A stretch of 64,000 nt of DNA from an uncultured Jannaschia sp. (lineage in GTDB: Bacteria > Pseudomonadota > Alphaproteobacteria > Rhodobacterales > Rhodobacteraceae), in assembly GCA_947494145.1 (NCBI GenBank), contig CANLTZ010000019.1:1-64000 (forward strand), written 5' to 3'. Both the position numbers and the translations under genes were made by a program. The notes below the pieces were generated by a model. The model did not search any database, was not told where the DNA came from, and saw only the letters and a list, made by a program, of their open reading frames with translations. Of this stretch, positions 25,942 through 33,416 are shown in pieces (the first letter of the stretch is position 1; each line of letters opens with the position of its first letter).

Positions 25942-26841
25942 CTATTCTGCCGCTTCTCCGACAGTCTTGACCGGAAGCGGGCCATTGACCGTCAGTGTGC
26001 GATAGGGAAACGGGATTTCAATACCGGCTTCGTCCAACGCCGCCTTGATGGCAGCGACGACCTTGTCGCGGCTGGCGCGGATATCCACGGGGGCGGAGCC
26101 GGTCCACCACGCGACCTCGAAATCGATGGAACTGGCGCCGAACGCTTTGGCAAAAACCTGTATGTCACGGACGTCATCGCGCACCATGTCGACCTGACGC
26201 ACGGCCTGCGCGATCACGTCCCGGGCTTCGTCGACATTTTCAGCATATGCGACGCCAACCATGATCGCCGTTCGGCGGTAGGCTTTGTCCGTCCGCACCG
26301 TGACCGGGTTGTGGAAAAGCTGGGCATTGGGCATGACGACAAGCTGCCCGTCGGTCTGACGTATATGCGTGTCGCGGATGGTGATTGCCTCGACTTTCCC
26401 TTCGGCGCCGTCGCATTCGACGTGGTCGTCAATGCGGAAAGGCTCGCGCAGCAAGATCAGAATACCAGCGAGGAAGTTTTCGAACGTGTCCTTGAAGGCA
26501 AACCCGATCGCGACGGACCCGAGGCCGAGGGTCGTCAGAGCGCGGCCCGGTGTGATCGTTGGGAAGACGATGGTGAGCGCGATCAGCAGTCCCGCAAGCC
26601 AGATCACCGTGCCAAGAAGAAGCCGAAGAACATCGATCAAGTTGCGGCGCAGACCGGCGCGGCGCCCGACCCGCGCGATAAGGAACTTCAGACCCCATAC
26701 CAGACCTGCGGTCAGCAGAAGGACGGCGATGGCAACACCAAGGCGGGGCAGGGCGGAAATGCCTGCGTCGACCCAGCCAGACAGCTGCTGGATCAGTGGG
26801 GCCGTTACGTTGTCCGGCAGGGCGTTTTCGACTTGCTCCAT
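25942..26841 (-). CDS. mscS: Small-conductance mechanosensitive channel, MscS family
   Basis: 299 aa. Three transmembrane helices fill about 20-105, the third being the pore helix with the Ala/Gly-rich packing GRALTTLGLGSVAIGFAFKD. The beta domain (FRIDDHVECDGAEGKVEAIT) and the C-terminal vestibule (~185-285) follow. Such channels release osmolytes on hypo-osmotic shock. An exact EcfG-type promoter ends only nine bases before the ATG, implying a leaderless or nearly leaderless transcript. It is divergent from the FNT channel gene. Confidence 0.92.
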   Translation of the reverse strand: MEQVENALPDNVTAPLIQQLSGWVDAGISALPRLGVAIAVLLLTAGLVWGLKFLIARVGRRAGLRRNLIDVLRLLLGTVIWLAGLLIALTIVFPTITPGRALTTLGLGSVAIGFAFKDTFENFLAGILILLREPFRIDDHVECDGAEGKVEAITIRDTHIRQTDGQLVVMPNAQLFHNPVTVRTDKAYRRTAIMVGVAYAENVDEARDVIAQAVRQVDMVRDDVRDIQVFAKAFGASSIDFEVAWWTGSAPVDIRASRDKVVAAIKAALDEAGIEIPFPYRTLTVNGPLPVKTVGEAAE

Positions 26842-26849
26842 CGGTGTTT

Positions 26850-26874
26850 AACGACCGACATGCCCGAAGGTTCC
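26850..26874 (-). promoter_or_regulatory. EcfG (GSR sigma) promoter of mscS
   Basis: On the minus strand GGAAC (26874-26870), 16 nt, CGTT (26853-26850). This matches the alphaproteobacterial EcfG consensus exactly. Transcription should start close to 26842, practically at the mscS ATG (26841). Confidence 0.8.
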
Positions 26875-26882
26875 CAGTCACG

Positions 26883-26907
26883 GGAACGATTTTCCCCTTG
26901 GGGCGTA
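26883..26907 (+). promoter_or_regulatory. Imperfect EcfG-type promoter of the FNT gene
   Basis: GGAAC (26883-26887), 16 nt, CGTA (26904-26907). The -10 element differs from the consensus CGTT at the last base. It lies 28 bp upstream of the FNT start, the same spacing as at phyR, and is divergent from the exact mscS promoter. Confidence 0.5.
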
Positions 26908-26934
26908 TGTTCCATGACACATTCAGGAGGCCCC

Positions 26935-27771
26935 ATGCCAGATACCGAGTCCCACGACCTGACGGAACGCGCTGAGGAACGAACCGCGGTCGAGGAAGCG
27001 GCGACCCTTTCTCCGCGTCTGATTTTTGAGGCGATCCGTCGAAACGGGGAGGAGGAGTTGGAGCGTCCGAACCGCGCCCTTTGGTTTTCAGGGATCGCGG
27101 CCGGCATACTGATTTCGTTTTCCGTATTGGGTGAAGCGCTGCTTCGGTCGAAACTGCCGGATGCGGAATGGCGATATATCGTGGAGAACCTGGGCTACAC
27201 CTTCGGGTTCCTGCTGGTGATCTTGGGACGAATGCAGTTGTTCACTGAAAACACGATCACGACGGTCGTGCCGGTTTTGATAGATCGGTCGCTTGAAACG
27301 GTCGGACGTCTGGCCACGCTTTGGGGTATCGTGCTGGTGGCCAACGTCATCGGGGCCTTCGCGGTCGCGATCTTCCTGGCCCAAGCGCCGGTTCTAGGGC
27401 CGGATATCTTTCAAGCGATGACGGATTTGAGCCACCACGCCACAGGGATGCCCGCGTGGGAAGGGTTCGCGCGCGGCATTCCCGCAGGCGTATTGATTGC
27501 CGCCCTGGTGTGGATGTTGCCAACCGCTAAGGGCAGCGAGGTCCTGCTTATCGTCCTCTTCACCTGGCTCATCGCGTTGGGGGACTTTACCCACATCGTC
27601 GCCGGGTCAGTCGAAATGGCGTTTCTGATGGTGCAGGGGGACCTAGGTTTGGGCCAAGCGCTGTTTGGTTTCTTTGGCCCCGTGCTGTTGGGCAATGTCG
27701 TCGGCGGGACGGCGATCTTCACCATGTTGACATGGGCGCAGATCCAGCCGGAAGTCGAGGAAATGCAGTAA
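26935..27771 (+). CDS. Formate/nitrite transporter (FNT) family channel, YfdC-like
   Basis: 278 aa starting MPDTESHDLTER; ATG 26935 follows AGGAGG at ideal spacing, whereas the earlier in-frame ATG at 26914 would leave no leader after the promoter. A charged N-terminus of ~60 residues precedes six hydrophobic segments (WFSGIAAGILISFSVLGEAL; YTFGFLLVILGRMQLFTENT; GLGQALFGFFGPVLLGNVVG). The pattern GRMQLFTENT matches FNT channels, and the pentameric channel fold is inferred. The long N-terminus and lack of formate-pathway neighbours fit the YfdC-like branch of unknown substrate. Probable GSR control. Confidence 0.88.
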   Translation: MPDTESHDLTERAEERTAVEEAATLSPRLIFEAIRRNGEEELERPNRALWFSGIAAGILISFSVLGEALLRSKLPDAEWRYIVENLGYTFGFLLVILGRMQLFTENTITTVVPVLIDRSLETVGRLATLWGIVLVANVIGAFAVAIFLAQAPVLGPDIFQAMTDLSHHATGMPAWEGFARGIPAGVLIAALVWMLPTAKGSEVLLIVLFTWLIALGDFTHIVAGSVEMAFLMVQGDLGLGQALFGFFGPVLLGNVVGGTAIFTMLTWAQIQPEVEEMQ

Positions 27772-27810
27772 AAAAAAGGAACCGCTACCGGCTGTCAGCC
27801 CGTAGCGGTT
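27770..27810 (-). terminator. Rho-independent terminator of the small membrane-protein gene
   Basis: A long hairpin has outer arms AACCGCTAC (27780-27788) and GTAGCGGTT (27802-27810) and an inner GGCTG/CAGCC stem. Read on the minus strand it is followed by CC and seven Ts, giving a typical intrinsic terminator. The T-run coincides with the FNT stop codon. Confidence 0.85.
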
Positions 27811-27841
27811 GCATCTGGTTGGATTGGTAGATGGAGTTCTG

Positions 27842-28012
27842 TCAGTCGTCGTCGGTCACGGTCGTTGCGGGTTCGACCGCCACGTCACCTTCTGGAACCG
27901 TCGGGATAAGGAAGAATGCAGCGACCGCCGCAAGCAGAGCAACCGCAATACCATAAAGCGCGGGACGGTGGCGACGGGCTTGCTTTGTCACATTCGTGTC
28001 GGGGGCTGTCAT
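27842..28012 (-). CDS. Small single-span membrane protein (56 aa)
   Basis: The frame reads MTAPDTNVTKQARRHRPALY, then one transmembrane helix (YGIAVALLAAVAAFFLIPTV, ~20-39), then an acidic tail EGDVAVEPATTVTDDD. The positive-inside rule predicts an N-in, C-out topology. A GGAGACAG ribosome binding site precedes the ATG, and a strong terminator follows. It is too short for family assignment. A near-consensus EcfG promoter lies upstream, so stress induction is plausible. Confidence 0.75.
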   Translation of the reverse strand: MTAPDTNVTKQARRHRPALYGIAVALLAAVAAFFLIPTVPEGDVAVEPATTVTDDD

Positions 28013-28045
28013 GACCTGTCTCCTTTTGCGTTTCTATAGGTGGTG

Positions 28046-28071
28046 AACCCGCGGGGCAGGGGAATTGTTCC
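28046..28071 (-). promoter_or_regulatory. Imperfect EcfG-type promoter of the small membrane-protein gene
   Basis: Minus strand GGAAC (28071-28067), 17 nt, GGTT (28049-28046); one mismatch from CGTT. It is 34 bp from the start codon. Confidence 0.45.
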
Positions 28072-28112
28072 GACTGGGCGTTGGACCGGTCGGCGCATTC
28101 GGTCATCTTGCT

Positions 28113-29150
28113 TCATTGTGGCGGTGCATTTTTGGTGGCAAGGCACGCGGCTTGCGCTGGCTCGTCTTTGCGATCACCGCTCAACAAGAAGGTCCGCAAT
28201 GCGGGTTCATCGCGCCGAAACTCAGCCGGGCCATCATCCCTAAGGCGTCGGACGGTGAGTAGATCGCCCTGATCCGCGTCAGCCAGGCCAATGACCTTTG
28301 GGTGAATATAGCTGGCGCGCGCGATTGTGGGCGTGTTGTGCAGGCGTTCAGCCGCGGCGGCGGCCATATCCCTGATCTGAACCTGCCCCTGGGCCTGCCG
28401 AATGGCACCAAAGGCCGCATGGGTTCCGGCCCAAGTGCGCAGGGCCTTTGGGGTCAGTTCCTCACCGCCGATTGCGGCCATCACCTCGATCAGATGCTCT
28501 GAGCGAAGGGGAACCAGTTCTCCGCTGGACGTTCGATACTCGAAGAGACGGGAACCGGGCAGGTCGGCAGAGGCGGCGAGTGTTCGGGCGAGCTGCGGAC
28601 CCCTTAGCCGTTTCGCCACGCGGCGTCCGCCTTTCGCGACATAGTCGAGCATGATCGCGTCACCCTCGCGTGTCAGGTGCCGGTCTTCCAGGGTCAGCGC
28701 CCCATGACTGCCATTTGCGGCGGTATAGGCTGCATCTCCAGGCCGCATTGCTGCGCGGTCTATCAAAGCAAGCGCGGCAGCCAGTGCGGTGTCCTTCGTA
28801 CCAGGGTCACCTTTCAGCCGGTCGGAAATCCACCGGCGCAAGGCGGGCAGGGCGTCGGCGATCTGCGGCAAGACATCGAATTTCCGCTGCTGCCGCACCG
28901 CCGACCATTGCGGGTGATATCTATATTGTTTGCGCCCGCGCGCATCGCGTCCGGTCGCCAGAAGATGTGCCTGCGCCATTGGGGCCATCCACACCTTTTC
29001 ATAGGCGGGAGGCACAGCAAGAGCGGCAAGCCGCGACCGTTCCTCCGGGTCGTCGATCCTCGTCCCGTCTGGAGCAATGTAAGAAAAACCCCGCCCGCAT
29101 CGCCGTCGCGCGATACCGGGGTTGCTGTCGGGGTAGTAGACGAGGCTCAT
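28113..29150 (-). CDS. DNA topoisomerase IB (poxvirus type)
   Basis: 345 aa. The N-terminal domain carries PPAYEKVWMAPMAQAHLLAT and GRKQYRYHPQW, both typical of bacterial TopIB. The catalytic domain has LRTWAGTHAAF and the active-site tyrosine in NTPTIARASYIHPKVI. It relaxes supercoils through a 3'-phosphotyrosyl intermediate. Bacterial TopIB is an accessory enzyme and often sits in stress-response clusters; its position among EcfG-controlled genes fits that, although I see no EcfG promoter directly upstream. Confidence 0.93.
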   Translation of the reverse strand: MSLVYYPDSNPGIARRRCGRGFSYIAPDGTRIDDPEERSRLAALAVPPAYEKVWMAPMAQAHLLATGRDARGRKQYRYHPQWSAVRQQRKFDVLPQIADALPALRRWISDRLKGDPGTKDTALAAALALIDRAAMRPGDAAYTAANGSHGALTLEDRHLTREGDAIMLDYVAKGGRRVAKRLRGPQLARTLAASADLPGSRLFEYRTSSGELVPLRSEHLIEVMAAIGGEELTPKALRTWAGTHAAFGAIRQAQGQVQIRDMAAAAAERLHNTPTIARASYIHPKVIGLADADQGDLLTVRRLRDDGPAEFRRDEPALRTFLLSGDRKDEPAQAACLATKNAPPQ

Positions 29151-29263
29151 CCGAAGACCTTGGTTTTGCCTGCAACCACAGCCGTGGGACGCGATATCTT
29201 CGTCAGCTCAGCCGCGGCCGGTTTGATGTTGCTTGGATTGCGCACGGACATTCGGCTTCTCGA

Positions 29264-30307
29264 TCATGCCGCGTCGCGAGGCTGTGCTTCGGCTTGATCG
29301 GTGACCGGTGGTCCTTTCAGAAGGACATAGACCCAGACGAGGCATGGCAGCGCCACGATGCCCCCCACCGGACCCCAGAGCCACAGGCCGAAGATGATTG
29401 CAAGGAACACCGCCAGAGGGTTCAGCGACAGGCGGTGCCCGACAAGGGACGGCGTGGCAAACTGCGCTTCGATCAGGTTGAGGCACATGAAGGCCAAGGG
29501 CGGCAGCAAAGCCATGACGCCGCCGAATTCAATCAAACCGGCGATCAACAGGGATACGGCGATGATTGCGGGGCCCAAATAGAGCACAAAGTTCAACAAT
29601 GCCGCCGCTGCCCCCCAAACCAGTGGGTTACTCAACCCTATCAGCGACATTGCCGTAGCGACAGCAACGCCGAGCCCCGTGTTGATCAGCGTTATCGTCA
29701 GAAAATAGTGAGAGACAGCCCTGTCTGCTTCGCCAAGACGGGCGTAGGTCGCCGGGCCGGTTGCCTTGTAAATTTCATCGCGGGTCAGGATGAAGAAAAA
29801 GATTGTCCCTACAGTGATGAAAATCTGGCCGACAAGATTGGGTGCAAGCCATAGCGCGCCTATGACGTTCGGCAGTGCCTCTTCCACAGCGGCTTCACCG
29901 CTTTCGGTCAAGTCACTGACACTGGCGCCCAGTTGTTCGACGCCACGAAAGAGCCGCATGGTTTCTACGGCCCATTCACGGACAACCTCCGACAAGCGCG
30001 GCAGCGCTGCCACGAATTCCATGACGATGGGACTGGCAAAAAGAAGAAGTGCTGCAAGAAGTGCGACGGCCAGGACCATTCCCAAAAGCGCGCCAACCGC
30101 CCTTGGAACGCCCCAGCCATCCAAGCGTCGAACGGCCGGCACCATGACGATGCCGACCATCAATCCCACGAGAACGGGCGCGACAAGCGATTGGGCCGCC
30201 CTCAGCGCCGCGATAATGGCGATACCGACCAGACAAGCCAAAAGGATCGTTTGCACCGAATACGTTCGGGTGTTGGCCACGCGCAACTCTGTCGGACCCT
30301 CAGGCAT
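29264..30307 (-). CDS. AI-2E family (PerM/YdiK-like) membrane permease
   Basis: 347 aa starting MPEGPTELRVANTRTYSVQT. About eight hydrophobic segments are arranged as in the AI-2E transporter family, with an extended hydrophilic region near 100-170. Conserved FFFILTRDEIY lies at mid-protein, and the C-terminal FLAIIFGLWLWGPVGGIVAL motif is present. Despite the family name, most members have no proven AI-2 activity; proton-coupled antiport is known for some. The start overlaps the upstream gene by 8 bp, making it the last gene of the DUF883/holin-X operon. Confidence 0.9.
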   Translation of the reverse strand: MPEGPTELRVANTRTYSVQTILLACLVGIAIIAALRAAQSLVAPVLVGLMVGIVMVPAVRRLDGWGVPRAVGALLGMVLAVALLAALLLFASPIVMEFVAALPRLSEVVREWAVETMRLFRGVEQLGASVSDLTESGEAAVEEALPNVIGALWLAPNLVGQIFITVGTIFFFILTRDEIYKATGPATYARLGEADRAVSHYFLTITLINTGLGVAVATAMSLIGLSNPLVWGAAAALLNFVLYLGPAIIAVSLLIAGLIEFGGVMALLPPLAFMCLNLIEAQFATPSLVGHRLSLNPLAVFLAIIFGLWLWGPVGGIVALPCLVWVYVLLKGPPVTDQAEAQPRDAA

Positions 30308-31094
30308 GAAGGTGCAGACGGTCACCCGTGCGATCTGTCGCCTCCGACAGACTATCCCGCGCTGCGGACATTCCCGCATCGACCGCGGACTTGCCATGTG
30401 CCTCCAACTCGGCGATTTCCTGACGGAGCAGCGCTTCCGCGTCGCGGAAAAGCTGGTCGCGTTTCGCGCCCATTAAGTCCTGCTCGACACGGGTGCTTGG
30501 CAGAAGCGCACCGGCCAACGCCCCAAGCCCTGCCACGGCCAGCGCTGTCAAAAGCGGCTGTTCCTGTTGGGTGCGCTTGGCCCGCTCAGTCAACTCGGAG
30601 CTCTTACGTTCCAGAACTTCTTGCGCCTCGATGGCCTTTAGCCGAACGGCACGGACCCGCGCGCGGGCATCCGGGCTCAGCCGGTCCAGACCAGCATCAA
30701 GCTGAAGTCGGAGGGCCCGCGCCCGACCTGGGCGGGTATCGACCTTGTCGGCTCGAATGCGGGCCTGTTTGGCCAGCCGTTCATCGGCTTTGGCAATCCG
30801 CGCATCTGCATCGGCCGATAGCGGCGCAGTTGGGCTAGGGCCAGGACGCTCAGGACGGCGCATGGCCATCACGGCCAGGCCCGCGCCAACCAAGGCCAAG
30901 CCTGCCGGGTTCGTCTTGATGCCCGCCAACCCGTGGCGGATGACCTGTTGTGCAAGGTCTCCGGCTTGGCCCATGGCGGCGTGGCCAGCCGCGTCTGGCG
31001 ATCGGCTGCTCAATAAGGCGCTCAGGCTGGCAGCCAGACCATCGCGATGGGCGTTTGCTTCGGCTTTAGGTGCGGCAAGGGTGTCATTTGACAT
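30300..31094 (-). CDS. Conserved membrane-associated protein of unknown function
   Basis: 264 aa starting MSNDTLAAPKAEANAHRDGL. A short hydrophobic segment (AGLALVGAGLAVMAM, ~70-84) is followed by a highly charged helical stretch (ADADARIAKADERLAKQARI) likely to be a coiled coil. A second hydrophobic segment (LLTALAVAGLGALAGALLPS, ~190-210) and a charged helical C-terminus follow. It resembles DUF3618/YqjD-type envelope proteins but I do not recognise a specific family. It overlaps both neighbours (11 bp upstream, 8 bp downstream), so it belongs to one operon with them. Confidence 0.75.
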   Translation of the reverse strand: MSNDTLAAPKAEANAHRDGLAASLSALLSSRSPDAAGHAAMGQAGDLAQQVIRHGLAGIKTNPAGLALVGAGLAVMAMRRPERPGPSPTAPLSADADARIAKADERLAKQARIRADKVDTRPGRARALRLQLDAGLDRLSPDARARVRAVRLKAIEAQEVLERKSSELTERAKRTQQEQPLLTALAVAGLGALAGALLPSTRVEQDLMGAKRDQLFRDAEALLRQEIAELEAHGKSAVDAGMSAARDSLSEATDRTGDRLHLHA

Positions 31095-31482
31095 GAAGAT
31101 TCTCCGTAACAAGGCGAAGGGTCTGTGCGGCATGGGCAGTCGTCTCGGTCGGTGCGATGGCTTTCGGCGACAGACGTGCCAATCCAAGCCAGATCAAGCC
31201 AACCGCAAGGGTCAACACGGCGCCCCCGGTTACCAAAGCGGCCACAGCCGAAGAAAGACCCAACAACGACAACCCCAAGAATGCGGCGGCCGTTAAAGCG
31301 AAAATGGCTGAGAACAAGAGCGCGATACCGCAAGCCGCCAGGATGAGGCCCAGACGAGCAGCCTTCAGGTTTCTGGAAAGCTCCCGGCGCGCCAAGGTCC
31401 ATTCGCTGCTCAAAAGCTGCCGGAAATGCGCGGCGGCGTTTTCCAAGTGGTGCAGCGGCGAGGTTTGTGGCGACAAGCTCAT
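31084..31482 (-). CDS. Holin-X / YqjE-like two-helix membrane protein
   Basis: 132 aa. An amphipathic N-terminus (ENAAAHFRQLLSSEWTLARR) is followed by two long adjacent transmembrane helices (LGLILAACGIALLFSAIFAL and VAALVTGGAVLTLAVGLIWL). This is the layout of phage holin superfamily III / Actinobacterial Holin-X proteins, which in non-phage contexts accompany DUF883 proteins. The ATG overlaps the stop of the preceding gene (TAATG). Confidence 0.82.
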   Translation of the reverse strand: MSLSPQTSPLHHLENAAAHFRQLLSSEWTLARRELSRNLKAARLGLILAACGIALLFSAIFALTAAAFLGLSLLGLSSAVAALVTGGAVLTLAVGLIWLGLARLSPKAIAPTETTAHAAQTLRLVTENLHVK

Positions 31483-31910
31483 TATGATGCACTCCGATCC
31501 AGATGGTTATTCCAGGGATCGTCAGCCGCGCGCTGCGCGTGCGTTCCCGGGGAAGATTTGAGGAACCGGGCGGCAACAAAGCCTGCAAGCGCGGCGCCGC
31601 CAAGGGCAATCATCGGGTGTTCCTTCGCGAAGTGACGTGCATCTGCAAAGAACTCATCCACTTCCTTGGAGCGGAGGGCATGTGCGATGTCCGACAAGGA
31701 TGCTGCCGTTTGGGACAAAACGTCGCCCGCAGGTGACGCATCGGGCGCTTCGGCATGGGCTGCAGCTGCGGCCTCGGCCCATTGATCGACTTTATCTGCG
31801 GTCTGATCCTTGGCAATTGTCGCTTTTTCCCGCGCCATGTCCGCACCGGTGTCAGCGGCGGTCTGCATCGTATCTTTCAAGACGGCGCTTGGGTCGGATT
31901 GCGTGGTCAT
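31482..31910 (-). CDS. DUF883 / ElaB-YqjD-like membrane-anchored protein
   Basis: 142 aa. A long charged helical N-terminal part (KDTMQTAADTGADMAREKAT) precedes a C-terminal hydrophobic anchor with the family motif EHPMIALGGAALAGFVAARF. YqjD/ElaB proteins are tail-anchored, stress-induced and associate with ribosomes in Escherichia coli. It is the first gene of a four-gene operon and has an exact EcfG-type promoter 49 bp upstream. Confidence 0.85.
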   Translation of the reverse strand: MTTQSDPSAVLKDTMQTAADTGADMAREKATIAKDQTADKVDQWAEAAAAAHAEAPDASPAGDVLSQTAASLSDIAHALRSKEVDEFFADARHFAKEHPMIALGGAALAGFVAARFLKSSPGTHAQRAADDPWNNHLDRSAS

Positions 31911-31958
31911 GATGTCATGCTCCCGGAATTGCGATCAGATTTGTGTTCTCCAAATGTA

Positions 31959-31984
31959 AACGTGGAAAGTGGCATTAAGGTTCC
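31959..31984 (-). promoter_or_regulatory. EcfG promoter of the DUF883 operon
   Basis: Minus strand GGAAC (31984-31980), 17 nt, CGTT (31962-31959), an exact match. It should drive the DUF883, holin-X, unknown membrane protein and AI-2E genes. Confidence 0.8.
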
Positions 31985-32074
31985 AAGGATGATGGGAAGG
32001 GGGCTGAGAAACGCGATTGGGCCGCCCGTTTCGGGGCAGCCCATCCGTGATTTCCGTTCGACCGAAGGCGGCCG

Positions 32075-32272
32075 CTAGACCTTTTCGAGAAGGTCGTCGA
32101 CGGCTTTGCGCGCTTCATCCTTGGTCTTGCCCAACCGCTGCTGGAAGAGACCTTCCAATTGTTCGCGATCACCTTTCGCCTGTTCGACTTCGTCGTCGGT
32201 CAGGTCGCCGTAAGACTCACGAATACGGCCTTTGATTTCCGTCCATTTGCCTTCGATACGGTCGTTGTCCAT
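32075..32272 (-). CDS. CsbD-family stress protein
   Basis: 65 aa, starting MDNDRIEGKWTEIKGRIRES and containing YGDLTDDEVEQAKGDREQLE, the CsbD (YjbJ-like) signature. These small hydrophilic proteins are induced by general stress in many bacteria (under sigma-B in Bacillus); their molecular role is unknown. An exact EcfG promoter lies 33 bp upstream. Confidence 0.93.
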   Translation of the reverse strand: MDNDRIEGKWTEIKGRIRESYGDLTDDEVEQAKGDREQLEGLFQQRLGKTKDEARKAVDDLLEKV

Positions 32273-32304
32273 CTTGAAACTCCTTGTGTAGCTTCTGAGA
32301 ATTC

Positions 32305-32330
32305 AACGCCCTCCGCGGCCATTTGGTTCC
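32305..32330 (-). promoter_or_regulatory. EcfG promoter of csbD
   Basis: Minus strand GGAAC (32330-32326), 17 nt, CGTT (32308-32305), an exact match, placed just downstream of the YihY stop codon. Confidence 0.8.
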
Positions 32331-32335
32331 AAGCG

Positions 32336-33307
32336 CTACGTCGGATTGCCTTCGCGTTTGTCACCCCACGATTTGCCCAGTGTGTCTGCTTTGACGGCGC
32401 CGCGCTCTCCCATTGGGCGGGTGGGACCGGTCGTGCTGTCATGTCGGGTCTGCGCTTCGGTTTCCGCATCCACCAGCGCGCCAAGCAGGATGATGAAGGC
32501 CGAAAGCCAAAGCCAAGTAAGCAGGATGATCACGCCGCCCAGGGCGCCGAATGTCTCATTGTAGTTGCCGAACGATTGCACATACAGGCTGAAGCCGACT
32601 GACCCCATGACCCAAAGAAGGCACGCCAAAACGGCACCAGGCCCGATCCAGCGCCAGCGGGCGGCGCGACGGCTTGGCCCGTGACGATAGAGAACAGCAA
32701 TCCCCCCGACGCTAACCAGGAACAGCAACGGCCAGCGGAGCCATTCAAGAAGCGTCCCGACCCAAGCCGGCAGGGGGGCGTATGTGGCGAGCGCGGGAAG
32801 ACCTGCGACGATGATCACACTCAAGATCAGGCCTACGATGACTCCCAATGTCATCAGGATGTTGATCCCGATGGACTTCAAGAATCCACGGTCGTCTTCT
32901 TCGTCGTAAACCATGTTGATCCCGACGATGACGTTCTGAATAGCGCGCGAGGCGGAAAAAAGCGCCAGCGCCAGCGCCAAGATGGCAGCCAGGTTCAAAG
33001 CGGCCTGATCCGCTGATGCAAGCTCGCGCATTTGGCCCAGGATGATCGACTCGGCGGCGTCTGGAAGAATTGCCGCCAGCCGGTCGGACGCGGCCACCAA
33101 CATGTCGGGCGATATCAGCAAGCTTGATATGGCCACAGCCGCGGTCAGTCCGGGGAAGAGCGACAGCAAGCCATAAAAGGCGACCCCGGCGGCAATCAGG
33201 GAAACGTTCTTTTGGAGCACCGCCTTTTGCACGCGATACCCGATATCGAGCCAGCCGCGCAGGCCGATGCCGCGAGGGCGCTTAGCGGTCCTGCCATGTC
33301 CTGACAT
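32336..33307 (-). CDS. YihY/BrkB-family inner-membrane protein
   Basis: 323 aa with six predicted transmembrane helices. Family landmarks are NVSLIAAGVAFYGLLSLFPG (~34-53), SASRAIQNVIVGINMVYDEE (~117-136) and FGALGGVIILLTWLWLSAFI (~260-279). These proteins were once called RNase BN in error; their function is unknown and may be transport. The charged C-terminus is poorly conserved. It has its own exact EcfG promoter 31 bp upstream. Confidence 0.92.
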   Translation of the reverse strand: MSGHGRTAKRPRGIGLRGWLDIGYRVQKAVLQKNVSLIAAGVAFYGLLSLFPGLTAAVAISSLLISPDMLVAASDRLAAILPDAAESIILGQMRELASADQAALNLAAILALALALFSASRAIQNVIVGINMVYDEEDDRGFLKSIGINILMTLGVIVGLILSVIIVAGLPALATYAPLPAWVGTLLEWLRWPLLFLVSVGGIAVLYRHGPSRRAARWRWIGPGAVLACLLWVMGSVGFSLYVQSFGNYNETFGALGGVIILLTWLWLSAFIILLGALVDAETEAQTRHDSTTGPTRPMGERGAVKADTLGKSWGDKREGNPT

Positions 33308-33337
33308 CTTGTGTCTCCGTCATTTAGTTCGGTGTGA

Positions 33338-33363
33338 AACGCGGTTTGGAAGCGTGCGGTTCC
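33338..33363 (-). promoter_or_regulatory. EcfG promoter of the YihY gene
   Basis: Minus strand GGAAC (33363-33359), 17 nt, CGTT (33341-33338), an exact match. Confidence 0.8.
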
Positions 33364-33416
33364 TGACCTTTGTAACCTTGACAGACATGGTCTGGTGTCA
33401 GGATGGATCATTGGCA

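Noticed and set aside
25768-26934. N-terminal extension of the FNT channel making a 667-aa protein
   Set aside because: The extension is antisense to mscS, and a strong AGGAGG site and promoter spacing place the real start at 26935.
29264-30307. Quorum-sensing link between the AI-2E family permease and the CqsA-like gene
   Set aside because: The family name reflects one old report; the gene is 22 kb away in an EcfG-driven stress operon and CqsA does not make AI-2.
31084-31482. Prophage lysis gene suggested by the holin-like protein
   Set aside because: No endolysin, structural or integrase genes are nearby; it is embedded in a stress operon with DUF883 and AI-2E genes.
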